Origin: JAMOBE01 sp039908285
GTDB lineage: Bacteria; Pseudomonadota; Alphaproteobacteria; Rhodospirillales; Rhodospirillaceae
Assembly (NCBI GenBank): GCA_039908285.1
Contig: JAMOBE010000009.1
Location: forward strand, 1-63,892
DNA: 63,892 bases
Reading direction: 5' to 3'
The first letter of the stretch is position 1. Each line of letters begins with the position of its first letter. Positions 37,559 through 45,052 of this stretch are shown piece after piece. A program made the position numbers and the translations under genes. The notes under the pieces were generated by a model. It was not told the DNA's origin. It searched no databases and saw only the letters and a list, made by a program, of their open reading frames with translations.

Positions 37559-39030
37559 GGCAGGGGGGCTCCATCATGGGCGGAAACGGCGCGGCGGGCC
37601 ACCTCGGCGTCGTCGAAGGGCAGCACGGTCGCGCCGATGATCTGGCCCCGCTCGTGGCCCTTGCCGGCCACCACCAGCAGGTCACCGGCCTTCAACTGGC
37701 CGACGGCGGTGAAGATCGCCTTCTCGCGGTTGCCGATCTCCCGCACGCCGGGGCAGGCGGCCAGGATCTCGGCGCGGATGGCGGCGGGAGCCTCGCTGCG
37801 GGGGTTGTCGTCGGTGACGATGGTGCGGTCGGCGAGCCGGGCGGCGATGGCTCCCATCTGCGGCCGCTTGCCGCGGTCGCGGTCGCCGCCGCAGCCGAAC
37901 ACCAGGGACAGCCGACGGGCCGCGTGCGGCCGCAGGGCGGTCAGCACGGTCTCCAGGGCGTCGGGGGTGTGGGCATAGTCCACATAGACGGCGGCGCCGT
38001 TGGCCCGCTCCGCCACCCGCTGCAGGCGGCCCGGCACGCCTTCCAGGGTCCGCAGGGCGGCGACGGCGCTGTGGCGGTGGCCACCGGAGGCCAGCACCAG
38101 GCCGAGGGCGCACAGGGCATTCATCGCCTGGAACCGCCCGGCGAGCGGCAGGCGGACCCAGCAGTCCCGGCCGAGAACCTCAAGTGTCAGGTCCTGGCCG
38201 GTCGGCGACAGGGCGACATCCACGAGACGAATCTCCGTCGCGGCGATTCCATAGCCCATCACCCGCACGCCGGCGTCCGTGCAGGCCTTGACCATGGTGG
38301 CGGCGGCCGGATCGTCCATGTTGATCACGGCGGTGCAGCCGGCCGGCAGCAGCTCGGTGAACAGCCGCAGCTTGGCGGCCAGATAGGCCTCGAGGGTGCC
38401 GTGATAGTCGAGATGATCGCGGGTCAGGTTGGTGAAGGCGGCGGCGGCCAGCCGTACCCCGTCCAGACGGTACTGGTGCAGGCCGTGGCTCGAGGCCTCC
38501 ATGGCCAGGTGGTCCACGCCACGCCGCGCCAGGTCGGCCATGGTGCGATGGAGGACTACCGGATCGGGCGTCGTCAGGCCGCCCGGGATCTCGTAATCGG
38601 GAGCGATCACTCCCAGGGTGCCCATGCTGGCGGCGCGATGGCCGAGGCTCGCCCAGATCTGGCGGGTGAAGGCGCAGACGGAGGTCTTGCCGTTGGTGCC
38701 GGTGACGGCGGTTACGGTGGCCGGCTGTGGCCCATGGAAGCGCGCCGCCATCTGGGCGAAGCGCCGGCGCGGATTGTCGTCCTCGATCAGGGTCACGGCA
38801 CGGGCGGGGGCGACCGGCGGGTCGAGAACCGTGCCGGTCTCGGCCAACACCGCGACCGCTCCCCGCTTCACCGCATCGTTGATGAAGGCACGGCCGTCCA
38901 CCGCCGCTCCCGGCAGCGCCGCGAACAGAAATCCAGGCTCCACTCTGCGGGAGTCGGCGGTCAATCCGGTGTAGTCGAGCGTGGTCAAGGTGCTCTCTGC
39001 TCCACGAAAGGGGTCACTCCGACTCACCAT
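37555..39030 (-). CDS. murE: UDP-MurNAc-tripeptide synthetase, meso-diaminopimelate-adding
   Basis: Mur ligase adding the third residue, about 491 aa. Motifs: TADSRRVEPGFLFAALPGAA, ATP loop VTAVTGTNGKTSVCAFTRQI, MEASSHGLHQYRLDGV, NLTRDHLDYHGTLEAYLAAK and VDYAHTPDALETVL. The C-terminal DDNPRSEAP carries the DNPR motif that specifies meso-diaminopimelate. The start is uncertain: ATG 39030 (used), GTG 39027 (better spaced from GGAGAGG), or TTG 38988, which would remove the overlap with ftsI and give MTTLDYTG. Confidence 0.95.
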   Translation of the reverse strand: MVSRSDPFRGAESTLTTLDYTGLTADSRRVEPGFLFAALPGAAVDGRAFINDAVKRGAVAVLAETGTVLDPPVAPARAVTLIEDDNPRRRFAQMAARFHGPQPATVTAVTGTNGKTSVCAFTRQIWASLGHRAASMGTLGVIAPDYEIPGGLTTPDPVVLHRTMADLARRGVDHLAMEASSHGLHQYRLDGVRLAAAAFTNLTRDHLDYHGTLEAYLAAKLRLFTELLPAGCTAVINMDDPAAATMVKACTDAGVRVMGYGIAATEIRLVDVALSPTGQDLTLEVLGRDCWVRLPLAGRFQAMNALCALGLVLASGGHRHSAVAALRTLEGVPGRLQRVAERANGAAVYVDYAHTPDALETVLTALRPHAARRLSLVFGCGGDRDRGKRPQMGAIAARLADRTIVTDDNPRSEAPAAIRAEILAACPGVREIGNREKAIFTAVGQLKAGDLLVVAGKGHERGQIIGATVLPFDDAEVARRAVSAHDGAPLP

Positions 39031-40846
39031 CCTCTCCGCCGTGCGGCATCGTCTGTACGGTCCGGGGGGTGGCGACCGCACCGCCGCGGGCCACCGCCTG
39101 GACGATGTTTCCCTGCCCTCCCCCTCCCTGGCCCCCTCCTCCCTGCCCGTTGGCTCCGGGCCAGCGGGTATGGACCGGGGCGATCCCCACCAGCGGCGCC
39201 ACCCGCTCCACCACCCGTCCCACGGCCGGAGCCGCGGTCCACCCGCCGGTGGCGTAGCCGAAGGTGCTCTTGTTGCCCTCCGGCTCGTCGATGATGACCA
39301 TCACCACGTAGCGCGGGTCGGTCATGGGGAAGGCGGCGATGAAGGACGACAGCAGGGCCTTGCGGGCATAGCGGCCGTTCATGTTCTTCTCGGCGGTTCC
39401 GGTCTTGCCTCCGACGAAATAGCCGGGCACCTCGGCCTTCGAGCCGGTCCCCTCCTCGACCACCAGCCGCATCAGGTGGCGCATCTTGCGGGAGGTCTCC
39501 GGCGACAGAACCTTTTCGCCGGGGACGGGCGAGCCCGCGTCACGCCTGACCAGGGTTGCCGGATGGAGGGTACCGCCGTTGACCAGGGCGCTGACCGCGG
39601 TCGCCATCTGCAGCGGGGTCACGGCCAGCCCATGCCCGTAGGAAATGGTCATCGTGCTGATCTCGCGCCAGGGGGTGGGCACCAGCGGAGCGCCGACTTC
39701 GGACAGCTCGACGTTGGGCGGAGTCAGCAGGCCGAGCTTGCCGAGGAACCCCTTCATCGACTTGGTGCCTACGTCCATCGCCATCTTGGCGGCGCCGATG
39801 TTGGACGAATGGACCATGATCTCCGGCACGGTCAGCCAGCGCTTCTGGGCGTGGTAGTCCTTGATGGTGAAGTTGGCGATCTGGATGGGGTTGGTGGCGT
39901 CATAGCGGTCCTCGAGCCGCGCCACCCCAAGGTCGAGGGCGGCGGCGGCGGTGAACAGCTTGAACGTCGAGCCCATCTCGTAGACGCCAAGGGTCGAGCG
40001 GTTGAACATCCCGTCGGGATCGGCGCCCGGGCTGTTGGGGTTGAAGTCGGGCAGCGAAACCATGGCCACCAGCTCGCCGGTGCGGGCATCCATGACGATG
40101 CCGGTGGCGCCCAGGGCGTGAAACTCCTCCACCGAGCGGGCCAGCTCCTCGCGCACGATGTGCTGGACGCGCATGTCGATGGACAGGCGTAGCGGCTCGC
40201 GGTTGGCCCGCAGCATCTCGTCGAAGGACTTCTCGAGGCCGGCGACGCCGTGGTTGTCGACGTCGGTCATGCCGATGACGTGGGCGGCCATCGTCCCATG
40301 GGGATAGACCCGCCGCTCGCCCCGCTCGAAGTAAAGGCCAGGGATGCCGAGACGGTTGACCTCGTACTGCAGATTGGGCGTCAGATTGCGCTTCAGGTAG
40401 ACGAAGGTGCGTTCGGAGTCGAGACGGTGGGTGAGATCGGCCTGGTTCAGCTCCGGCAGCACGGCCGCCAGCTTCTTTGCCGCGTCGGCCGCGTCGTTGA
40501 TCTCCCGCGGGTCGGCGTAGAGGTTCACCGTCGGCAGGCTGGTCGCCAGCACGATGCCGCTGCGGTCCACGATGTCGCCGCGCTCCATCTTCACGGTCTC
40601 CATCCCGGCCTGGCGGGCATGGCGCGGGGTGTCGTCCACCTTGAGGGCCGAGATCTCCACCAGCCGGCCGGCGATGACCACGAACGCCAGCAGGAAGAAG
40701 CCACCGGTGACGATCAGGCGCGCCCGTCCGGTTTCCAGCGCCCGCGCGCGGCTGCCATCGAGGCGCACGGGGGGGATCTCGGGCTGGAACGTCTCCCCGC
40801 CGCGCACCAGGGAGGGGCGGCGGCGGCGGAACAGGGCGGCGATCAT
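39014..40846 (-). CDS. ftsI: Septal transpeptidase PBP3
   Basis: Class B penicillin-binding protein crosslinking septal wall, 610 aa. One N-terminal membrane helix (about 42-62, LIVTGGFFLLAFVVIAGRLV), a dimerisation domain starting RGDIVDRSGIVLATSLPTVN, then the transpeptidase: YEMGSTFKLFTAAAALD (active Ser of STFK), SSN in MVHSSNIGA, and KTGT in YFVGGKTGTAEKN. The C-terminal tail is unusual, with Gly/Gln repeats (NGQGGGGQGGGGQGN) and about 60 extra residues. Start forms an ATGA overlap with ftsL. Confidence 0.96.
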   Translation of the reverse strand: MIAALFRRRRPSLVRGGETFQPEIPPVRLDGSRARALETGRARLIVTGGFFLLAFVVIAGRLVEISALKVDDTPRHARQAGMETVKMERGDIVDRSGIVLATSLPTVNLYADPREINDAADAAKKLAAVLPELNQADLTHRLDSERTFVYLKRNLTPNLQYEVNRLGIPGLYFERGERRVYPHGTMAAHVIGMTDVDNHGVAGLEKSFDEMLRANREPLRLSIDMRVQHIVREELARSVEEFHALGATGIVMDARTGELVAMVSLPDFNPNSPGADPDGMFNRSTLGVYEMGSTFKLFTAAAALDLGVARLEDRYDATNPIQIANFTIKDYHAQKRWLTVPEIMVHSSNIGAAKMAMDVGTKSMKGFLGKLGLLTPPNVELSEVGAPLVPTPWREISTMTISYGHGLAVTPLQMATAVSALVNGGTLHPATLVRRDAGSPVPGEKVLSPETSRKMRHLMRLVVEEGTGSKAEVPGYFVGGKTGTAEKNMNGRYARKALLSSFIAAFPMTDPRYVVMVIIDEPEGNKSTFGYATGGWTAAPAVGRVVERVAPLVGIAPVHTRWPGANGQGGGGQGGGGQGNIVQAVARGGAVATPRTVQTMPHGGEDGESE

Positions 40847-41361
40847 TGCACGGCCCTCGTCGCGGCGCGGGCTACCTGGACCGGCCTGGTGCCGGTGGCG
40901 GGCTTGGTCGCAGGCGGCGGCGGAGCGGCGACCTTCTGCGCCGCCGGCTTGGCGCCGGCCTTGGCGGCCGGAGTTGCCGTGGTGGTCGTCTGGTGGGCGA
41001 CCGCCGTGACGACGGGCTTGGCCCCGCCACGGCCTGACACCGTGGCGGAGGCCGGAGCGAACGGCAGCCCCTGCGCTGCCGCCGCCAGGGCCGCCGGCAG
41101 CACGGCGACGGTGGTGATCTGTTCGGGCCGCAGCGACGTCATCTGCAGGTGGGTCTCGGCGAGGCGGCGCAGGCGCGCCGGATCGTTGAGGAAGCTCCAC
41201 TCGGCCTTGAGCACGTGGATGGTCTCGTGCCCGGCCCGGATGTCGCGGTTGACGGCGTTCAGTTCATCTTCGAGCGACTGCACCTCGTGCTTGAGCAGGA
41301 ACAGGCTGACGCCGACACCGGCGGCAAGCACCGTCCAGAGAACGACCATGATGCGGATCAT
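40843..41361 (-). CDS. ftsL: Cell division protein FtsL
   Basis: A 172-aa bitopic protein. One N-terminal membrane helix (about 4-22, IMVVLWTVLAAGVGVSLFLL) leads into a short periplasmic leucine-zipper coil (HEVQSLEDELNAVNRDIRAG) and HVLKAEWSFLNDPARLRRLA. These are the marks of FtsL, which with FtsB recruits FtsW-FtsI. The rest is an Ala/Pro/Thr-rich tail of about 90 residues, longer than in E. coli (121 aa) and common in alphaproteobacteria. Identification rests on both motif and position between rsmH and ftsI. Confidence 0.92.
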   Translation of the reverse strand: MIRIMVVLWTVLAAGVGVSLFLLKHEVQSLEDELNAVNRDIRAGHETIHVLKAEWSFLNDPARLRRLAETHLQMTSLRPEQITTVAVLPAALAAAAQGLPFAPASATVSGRGGAKPVVTAVAHQTTTTATPAAKAGAKPAAQKVAAPPPPATKPATGTRPVQVARAATRAVQ

Positions 41362-42353
41362 GCCAAGCCTCTCCTTGTCGAATTATTGGGCCACGCGGGG
41401 GCGGAGGTACGCTCCGCCGTGCGCAGCCGGGCCGAACGGGCGCGCGGATTGGCCGCGGCCTCGTCTGCGCCGGGTCGGATGGCCCGGCGGCTGAGGGCGC
41501 GGAAGCTCGGGCTCTGTGGGCGCGGCGCTTCCGGCAGGTGGCGGGAGACCCGGGGAGCGGTGCCGGAGCGTTCCTTGAGGAACGTCTTCACCACCCGGTC
41601 CTCCAGCGAATGAAAGGCGACGACGGCAAGCCTGCCGCCGGGTTTCAGGAGCCGCTCGGCCCCATCGAGGCCCCGCTCCAGCTCCCCCAGTTCGTCGTTC
41701 ACATGGATGCGCAGGGCCTGGAAGGTGCGGGTCGCCGGGTCGATGCCATCGGCGGAGGCTCGCACCACGCTGCGGATCACCCTGGCGAGGTGACCGGTGC
41801 GGACGATGGGAGCCACGGTGCGGGCGGCGACGATGGCGCGGGCGACCCGACGGGCCATCCGCTCCTCGCCGAGGTCGCGGATGATGCGGGCCAGGTCGGC
41901 CTCGGCCAGGGTGTTGACCACGTCGGCGGCGCTCTGCCCATCCCGTCCCATGCGCATGTCGAGGGCGCCGTCGAGCTGGAACGAAAAGCCCCGCTCCGCC
42001 TCGTCGATCTGCATCGACGACACCCCGAGATCGAGGGCGACGCCATCCACCTCCGTCACGCCCCGCAGGGCCAGAAGCTCCACCATGGCGCCGTAGCAGC
42101 CCTGGACCATCGCCAGACGCCCCTGGTAGTGCCCGGCCAGGGCGGTTCCCCGGGCCACGGCGTCGGGATCGCGGTCGATGCCCACCACCGAGCAGTCCGC
42201 CGCCCGCAGGATGGCCTCGGCATAGCCGCCGGCGCCGAAGGTGCCATCGACGTAGAGGCCCCCGTCCCGTGGAGCCAAGGCTTCAACCACTTCGCGCAAC
42301 AGCACTGGGATATGCCCGCCGACGGGCGGGCGGCTGACGGTCGGGGAAGACAT
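41358..42353 (-). CDS. rsmH: 16S rRNA (cytosine1402-N4)-methyltransferase
   Basis: SAM-dependent methylation of C1402 in the ribosomal P site, 331 aa. N-terminal HIPVLLREVVEALAPRDGG, VDGTFGAGGYAEAILRA (SAM loop), DRDPDAVARG, GVALDLGVSSMQIDEAERGF, LDMRMG, FQALRIHVNDELGELERGL and VVAFHSLEDRVVKTFLKE are all in place. Also called mraW. It overlaps mraZ by 1 nt. Confidence 0.97.
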   Translation of the reverse strand: MSSPTVSRPPVGGHIPVLLREVVEALAPRDGGLYVDGTFGAGGYAEAILRAADCSVVGIDRDPDAVARGTALAGHYQGRLAMVQGCYGAMVELLALRGVTEVDGVALDLGVSSMQIDEAERGFSFQLDGALDMRMGRDGQSAADVVNTLAEADLARIIRDLGEERMARRVARAIVAARTVAPIVRTGHLARVIRSVVRASADGIDPATRTFQALRIHVNDELGELERGLDGAERLLKPGGRLAVVAFHSLEDRVVKTFLKERSGTAPRVSRHLPEAPRPQSPSFRALSRRAIRPGADEAAANPRARSARLRTAERTSAPAWPNNSTRRGLA

Positions 42354-42814
42354 CAGGCCGGTCCTCCCTTGGGCAGGGCGAGGGTCGGCCGGTTCTTCAT
42401 CGCCCGCTGGCGCAGCTCCTCCTGAACGGCGGCGGCGGCGGCGGGCTCCCAGATCTGGAAGGTCTTGCCCTTGCCGACGAAGGCGGCGGCCTCGGTGATG
42501 CCGGCGTGGGCCATCAGGTCCTCGGGCAGGATGATGCGGCCCTCGGGGTCGAAGGGGAGCTGGCGGCTGTCGGCGAAGATCAGCGAGGTCAGCTCATCCT
42601 GCTCGGCCGAAAAGGCGGCGAGGTCGTCGGTGCCGGCACTCAGGCGCTCCATCCAGTCGATGCCGCCGGCCTCGACGCACGGCGCGGTGAACGAGCGGAA
42701 GGCCACTACGCCGGCGAAGGTCTGCGGCGCCAGGGTCGCACGGAAGGTCGCGGGCACGGAGACCCGACCCTTCTTGTCAACCTTGTTGACGAACGTGGCG
42801 AGAAACAGCGCCAT
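42353..42814 (-). CDS. mraZ: Transcriptional regulator MraZ
   Basis: A 153-aa protein of two SpoVT/AbrB-like halves with MraZ marks: VNKVDKKGRVSVPATFRATL in the first and ADSRQLPFDPEGRIILPEDL in the second. In E. coli and others MraZ binds repeats in its own promoter and represses the dcw operon; five such TGG(G/T) repeats at 10-bp spacing overlap the promoter here. It leads the operon. The ATG at 42814 gives the standard MALFLATFVNKVDKKGR N-terminus; codons open upstream lie across the promoter. Confidence 0.96.
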   Translation of the reverse strand: MALFLATFVNKVDKKGRVSVPATFRATLAPQTFAGVVAFRSFTAPCVEAGGIDWMERLSAGTDDLAAFSAEQDELTSLIFADSRQLPFDPEGRIILPEDLMAHAGITEAAAFVGKGKTFQIWEPAAAAAVQEELRQRAMKNRPTLALPKGGPA

Positions 42815-42890
42815 GCCCTTTTCGCTTCCCACTGGCCCCGTGTCCTGACCCACCCCCCTGGACACACGGATGACGCAAAGTCCCCTCTGG

Positions 42891-42934
42891 TGGGTTCGTA
42901 TGGTATAGCATGGTGTTTTATGGGCGTCAATGGG
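42891..42934. promoter_or_regulatory. Probable MraZ operator: five repeats at 10-bp spacing
   Basis: TGGG, TGGT, TGGT, TGGG and TGGG begin exactly at 42891, 42901, 42911, 42921 and 42931 on the + strand, one per helical turn. They overlap the -35 and -10 of the mraZ promoter. MraZ proteins are known to bind direct TGGGN-type repeats with 5-nt spacers; binding here is inferred. Confidence 0.7.
42902..42930 (-). promoter_or_regulatory. Promoter of the dcw operon
   Basis: Reading leftward, -35 TTGACG (42930-42925) and -10 TATACC (42907-42902) are separated by exactly 17 nt. The predicted transcript starts near 42895, giving a leader of about 80 nt before mraZ. Confidence 0.75.
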
Positions 42935-42960
42935 TGCAGGTAGTATAACCATGGGGATTC

Positions 42961-43255
42961 ACGGGTGCGCAAGTGCTGCCGATCGTCATATGGAGACCTC
43001 GCCCGGCCAGTGGGCAGTCAGGCGCAATCCCAGAGTCCTCGTCGATTTGACGATGACATGTATGCGTCCCGTTTTCCTGATGTTCTTTTTTGGTTCCCTT
43101 CGCCGCCCGGCGAGGGACGCGGCGGCGACGCCGCGGGCACGGGGCCACGGGGCGAATGCACCATGGGATGGCATGGGATGACGTGAACCGACGAGGGATC
43201 GGACGGCAGGCGTCAGATCACGTCGTTTACAGGTGTTCAGTGCGTCTTCAGAAGC
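42961..43255. other. Gap upstream of the dcw promoter
   Basis: No convincing gene. Short open frames have no recognisable product. GC-rich palindromic patches (CGCGGCGGCGACGCCGCGG near 43117) and two GCATGGGATG-like direct repeats near 43165 are present. The 3' end of an Rpn-type nuclease gene lies beyond. Confidence 0.5.
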
Positions 43256-44272
43256 TCAGTGCGTCGTGGTCGTATCGAACACGTCGGCCAGGGTACGGGC
43301 CGTGACGAAGCGCTCGCACCACCTGTCCAGGTGTTCGGCGGGGGCGGCTCGAACACGGTCTTCAATATCCGGCGACAGAGGCCCATGACTCAGGCGGAGC
43401 AGGTGGAGAAACATCTCAGCCTTGCCCTCAGCCTTGCCCTCGGCCTTGCCCTCAGCCTTGCCCTCAGCCTTGCCCTCAGCCTTGCCCTCGGCGCGACCCT
43501 GGGCGCGGCCCTGGGCCATCCACTCCTTTGCGGCGATCGACAGCATTTCATCCTCCCATTCCGGTTTTACCCTGTGGATTGCTCGTCTGAGCAGGGCGGG
43601 GCTGGCGTCCGGGTAGACCGTGGTGGCATAGACGGTCAGCATGCTGAACAGCATCGGCAGATCCCTGGCATCGGCGAAGACCTGCACAAGCAGCGCCTCG
43701 GTATCGCAATCCCGGTGTGAGTACTTGAGCATCAGAAGACCGGCCCGCAAGGGTGGATAGGCCGAAAGCTCCAGGTCTGGAATCGGGCCGAGGTCGGCCA
43801 GGATGTAGTGGAAGTCCGGCAGATAGTCCTTGATGATGTCGGGGGCGGCGATGGTGTCGCGCAGGGACTGGGACACCGTCCACTCGCGGGCGCCGTGATA
43901 GACGACCAGCGGGATGATCGGCGGCAGGGACCGCAGGGACTCGGCCGTACCGTCGGTGCGGCTCAGCCAGATGCGCAGGAGATACCCGAGGAGTTGCAGG
44001 ATGATGCCGGGATCCGGCGTGCTCTTGTGGTCGATCAGAACGTACAGCAGCAGTTCGCCACCACAACGCATCCACGCCCGGTAGAGACGGTCGCTCTGAC
44101 TGCCGCGCAGGGCCTCGTCCACGAATTCGCCGGACTCCAGTTCGAGCGGGTCATCGGTCAAAAGATCGAGGACGGCGGCGGGAAGCCATTCGCGAACCAA
44201 GGCCCCGGCGGTTCCCGGCTGGTCGAGAAGCCCCTTGAAAAGCTTGTCATGTGGCTGCGCCGGCTCCGCCAT
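43256..44272 (-). CDS. Rpn-family nuclease / putative transposase (PD-(D/E)XK)
   Basis: A 338-aa protein of the RpnA-E / YhgA-like family, whose members are DNA nucleases linked to RecA-independent recombination and phage defence. N-terminal PHDKLFKGLLDQPGTAGALV, central ELLLYVLIDHKSTPDPGII (PD-(D/E)XK-like core with E and K), then PIIPLVVYHG and FHYILADL. Near the C-terminus lies a run of about seven GKAE tetrapeptides from a 12-bp tandem repeat. The start at 44272 has an AAGGGA site 8 nt upstream; 44302 is possible. It stands alone, directly upstream of and in line with the dcw operon, and may be a mobile-like accessory gene. Confidence 0.85.
   Translation of the reverse strand: MAEPAQPHDKLFKGLLDQPGTAGALVREWLPAAVLDLLTDDPLELESGEFVDEALRGSQSDRLYRAWMRCGGELLLYVLIDHKSTPDPGIILQLLGYLLRIWLSRTDGTAESLRSLPPIIPLVVYHGAREWTVSQSLRDTIAAPDIIKDYLPDFHYILADLGPIPDLELSAYPPLRAGLLMLKYSHRDCDTEALLVQVFADARDLPMLFSMLTVYATTVYPDASPALLRRAIHRVKPEWEDEMLSIAAKEWMAQGRAQGRAEGKAEGKAEGKAEGKAEGKAEGKAEMFLHLLRLSHGPLSPDIEDRVRAAPAEHLDRWCERFVTARTLADVFDTTTTH
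43415..43491 (-). repeat. 12-bp tandem repeats in the Rpn-type gene
   Basis: About six to seven copies of CTTGCCCTCAGC (two positions vary) encode (GKAE)n in frame. Copy-number change by slippage would lengthen or shorten a charged helix without frameshift. Confidence 0.9.
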
Positions 44273-44361
44273 CGCCCGTTCCCTTCTGGACGATTCACTC
44301 ATCGCCGGATGGTAGCGGGTCGGACGGCGGGAGTCCACGCTGGCAGTGTGAACGATTGCAA

Positions 44362-44389
44362 TTGTCTCGCCAGCCCCTGCGGCTATACT
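44362..44389 (+). promoter_or_regulatory. Candidate promoter of the carbonic anhydrase gene
   Basis: TTGTCT (44362-44367) and TATACT (44384-44389) with a 16-nt spacer lie about 58 nt before the start codon, in the gap between divergent genes. Confidence 0.6.
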
Positions 44390-44447
44390 GCGGCCTGTCC
44401 CTCGATCGCCAACCCGAGAGGGGCCCGGGCAACAGGGGGATGAGGGA

Positions 44448-45047
44448 ATGATCTCGACGCTGCTTGATGGCAACAAAAGGTTCGTCGCGGATGTCTTTGA
44501 GAAGGAGAAGGAGTACTTCGCCGAGCTGGCCAAGGACCAGAAACCCACCATCCTGTGGATCGGCTGCTCGGACTCCCGCGTTCCCGTCGATACCATCACC
44601 CAGACCAAACCGGGGGAGGTCTTCGTTCATCGCAACGTCGGCAATATCGTCGCCAGCAATGACTGGAACCTGAGCGCGGTGCTGGAGTTCTCCATCAACC
44701 ACCTTCGCATTCCCGACATCGTCATCTGCGGCCATTACGGTTGCGGCGGCGTCGCCGCCCTCGACGAGGAAAGCCAGGACGACAAGTACATCCCCATCTG
44801 GCTGATCAATGCCTACAAGGCCAAGGAGCGGGTCGACGAGAAGGTGGACGCCCTGCACATCGAACTCAGTCGCGAAAAGAGGATGCAGCTCATCGTCGAG
44901 GAGAACGTCCGTCTCCAGCTCGAGCATCTCAACGAGTACCCGTTCGTCCGCCGGGCCATCTCCGAGCGCAAACTCAGTATTCACGGCTGGGTCTATGACA
45001 TTTCCTGCGGCGCCATCAAGGTCGTCGCCGGCGCCACGCACAAGTGA
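44448..45047 (+). CDS. can: Beta-class carbonic anhydrase
   Basis: Zinc enzyme interconverting CO2 and bicarbonate, 199 aa. The zinc ligands and active pair are visible: CSDSR (Cys40, Asp42, Arg44) and GHYGCGG (His96, Cys99), with VFVHRNVGNIV between. Length and order fit the E. coli Can type. It overlaps the next, membrane-protein gene or nearly so, which suggests cotranscription; whether the two act together is unknown. Confidence 0.95.
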   Translation: MISTLLDGNKRFVADVFEKEKEYFAELAKDQKPTILWIGCSDSRVPVDTITQTKPGEVFVHRNVGNIVASNDWNLSAVLEFSINHLRIPDIVICGHYGCGGVAALDEESQDDKYIPIWLINAYKAKERVDEKVDALHIELSREKRMQLIVEENVRLQLEHLNEYPFVRRAISERKLSIHGWVYDISCGAIKVVAGATHK

Positions 45048-45052
45048 CCACG

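Noticed and set aside
43415..43491. CRISPR-like short direct repeats
   Set aside because: The repeats are contiguous, without spacers, and encode GKAE units in frame.
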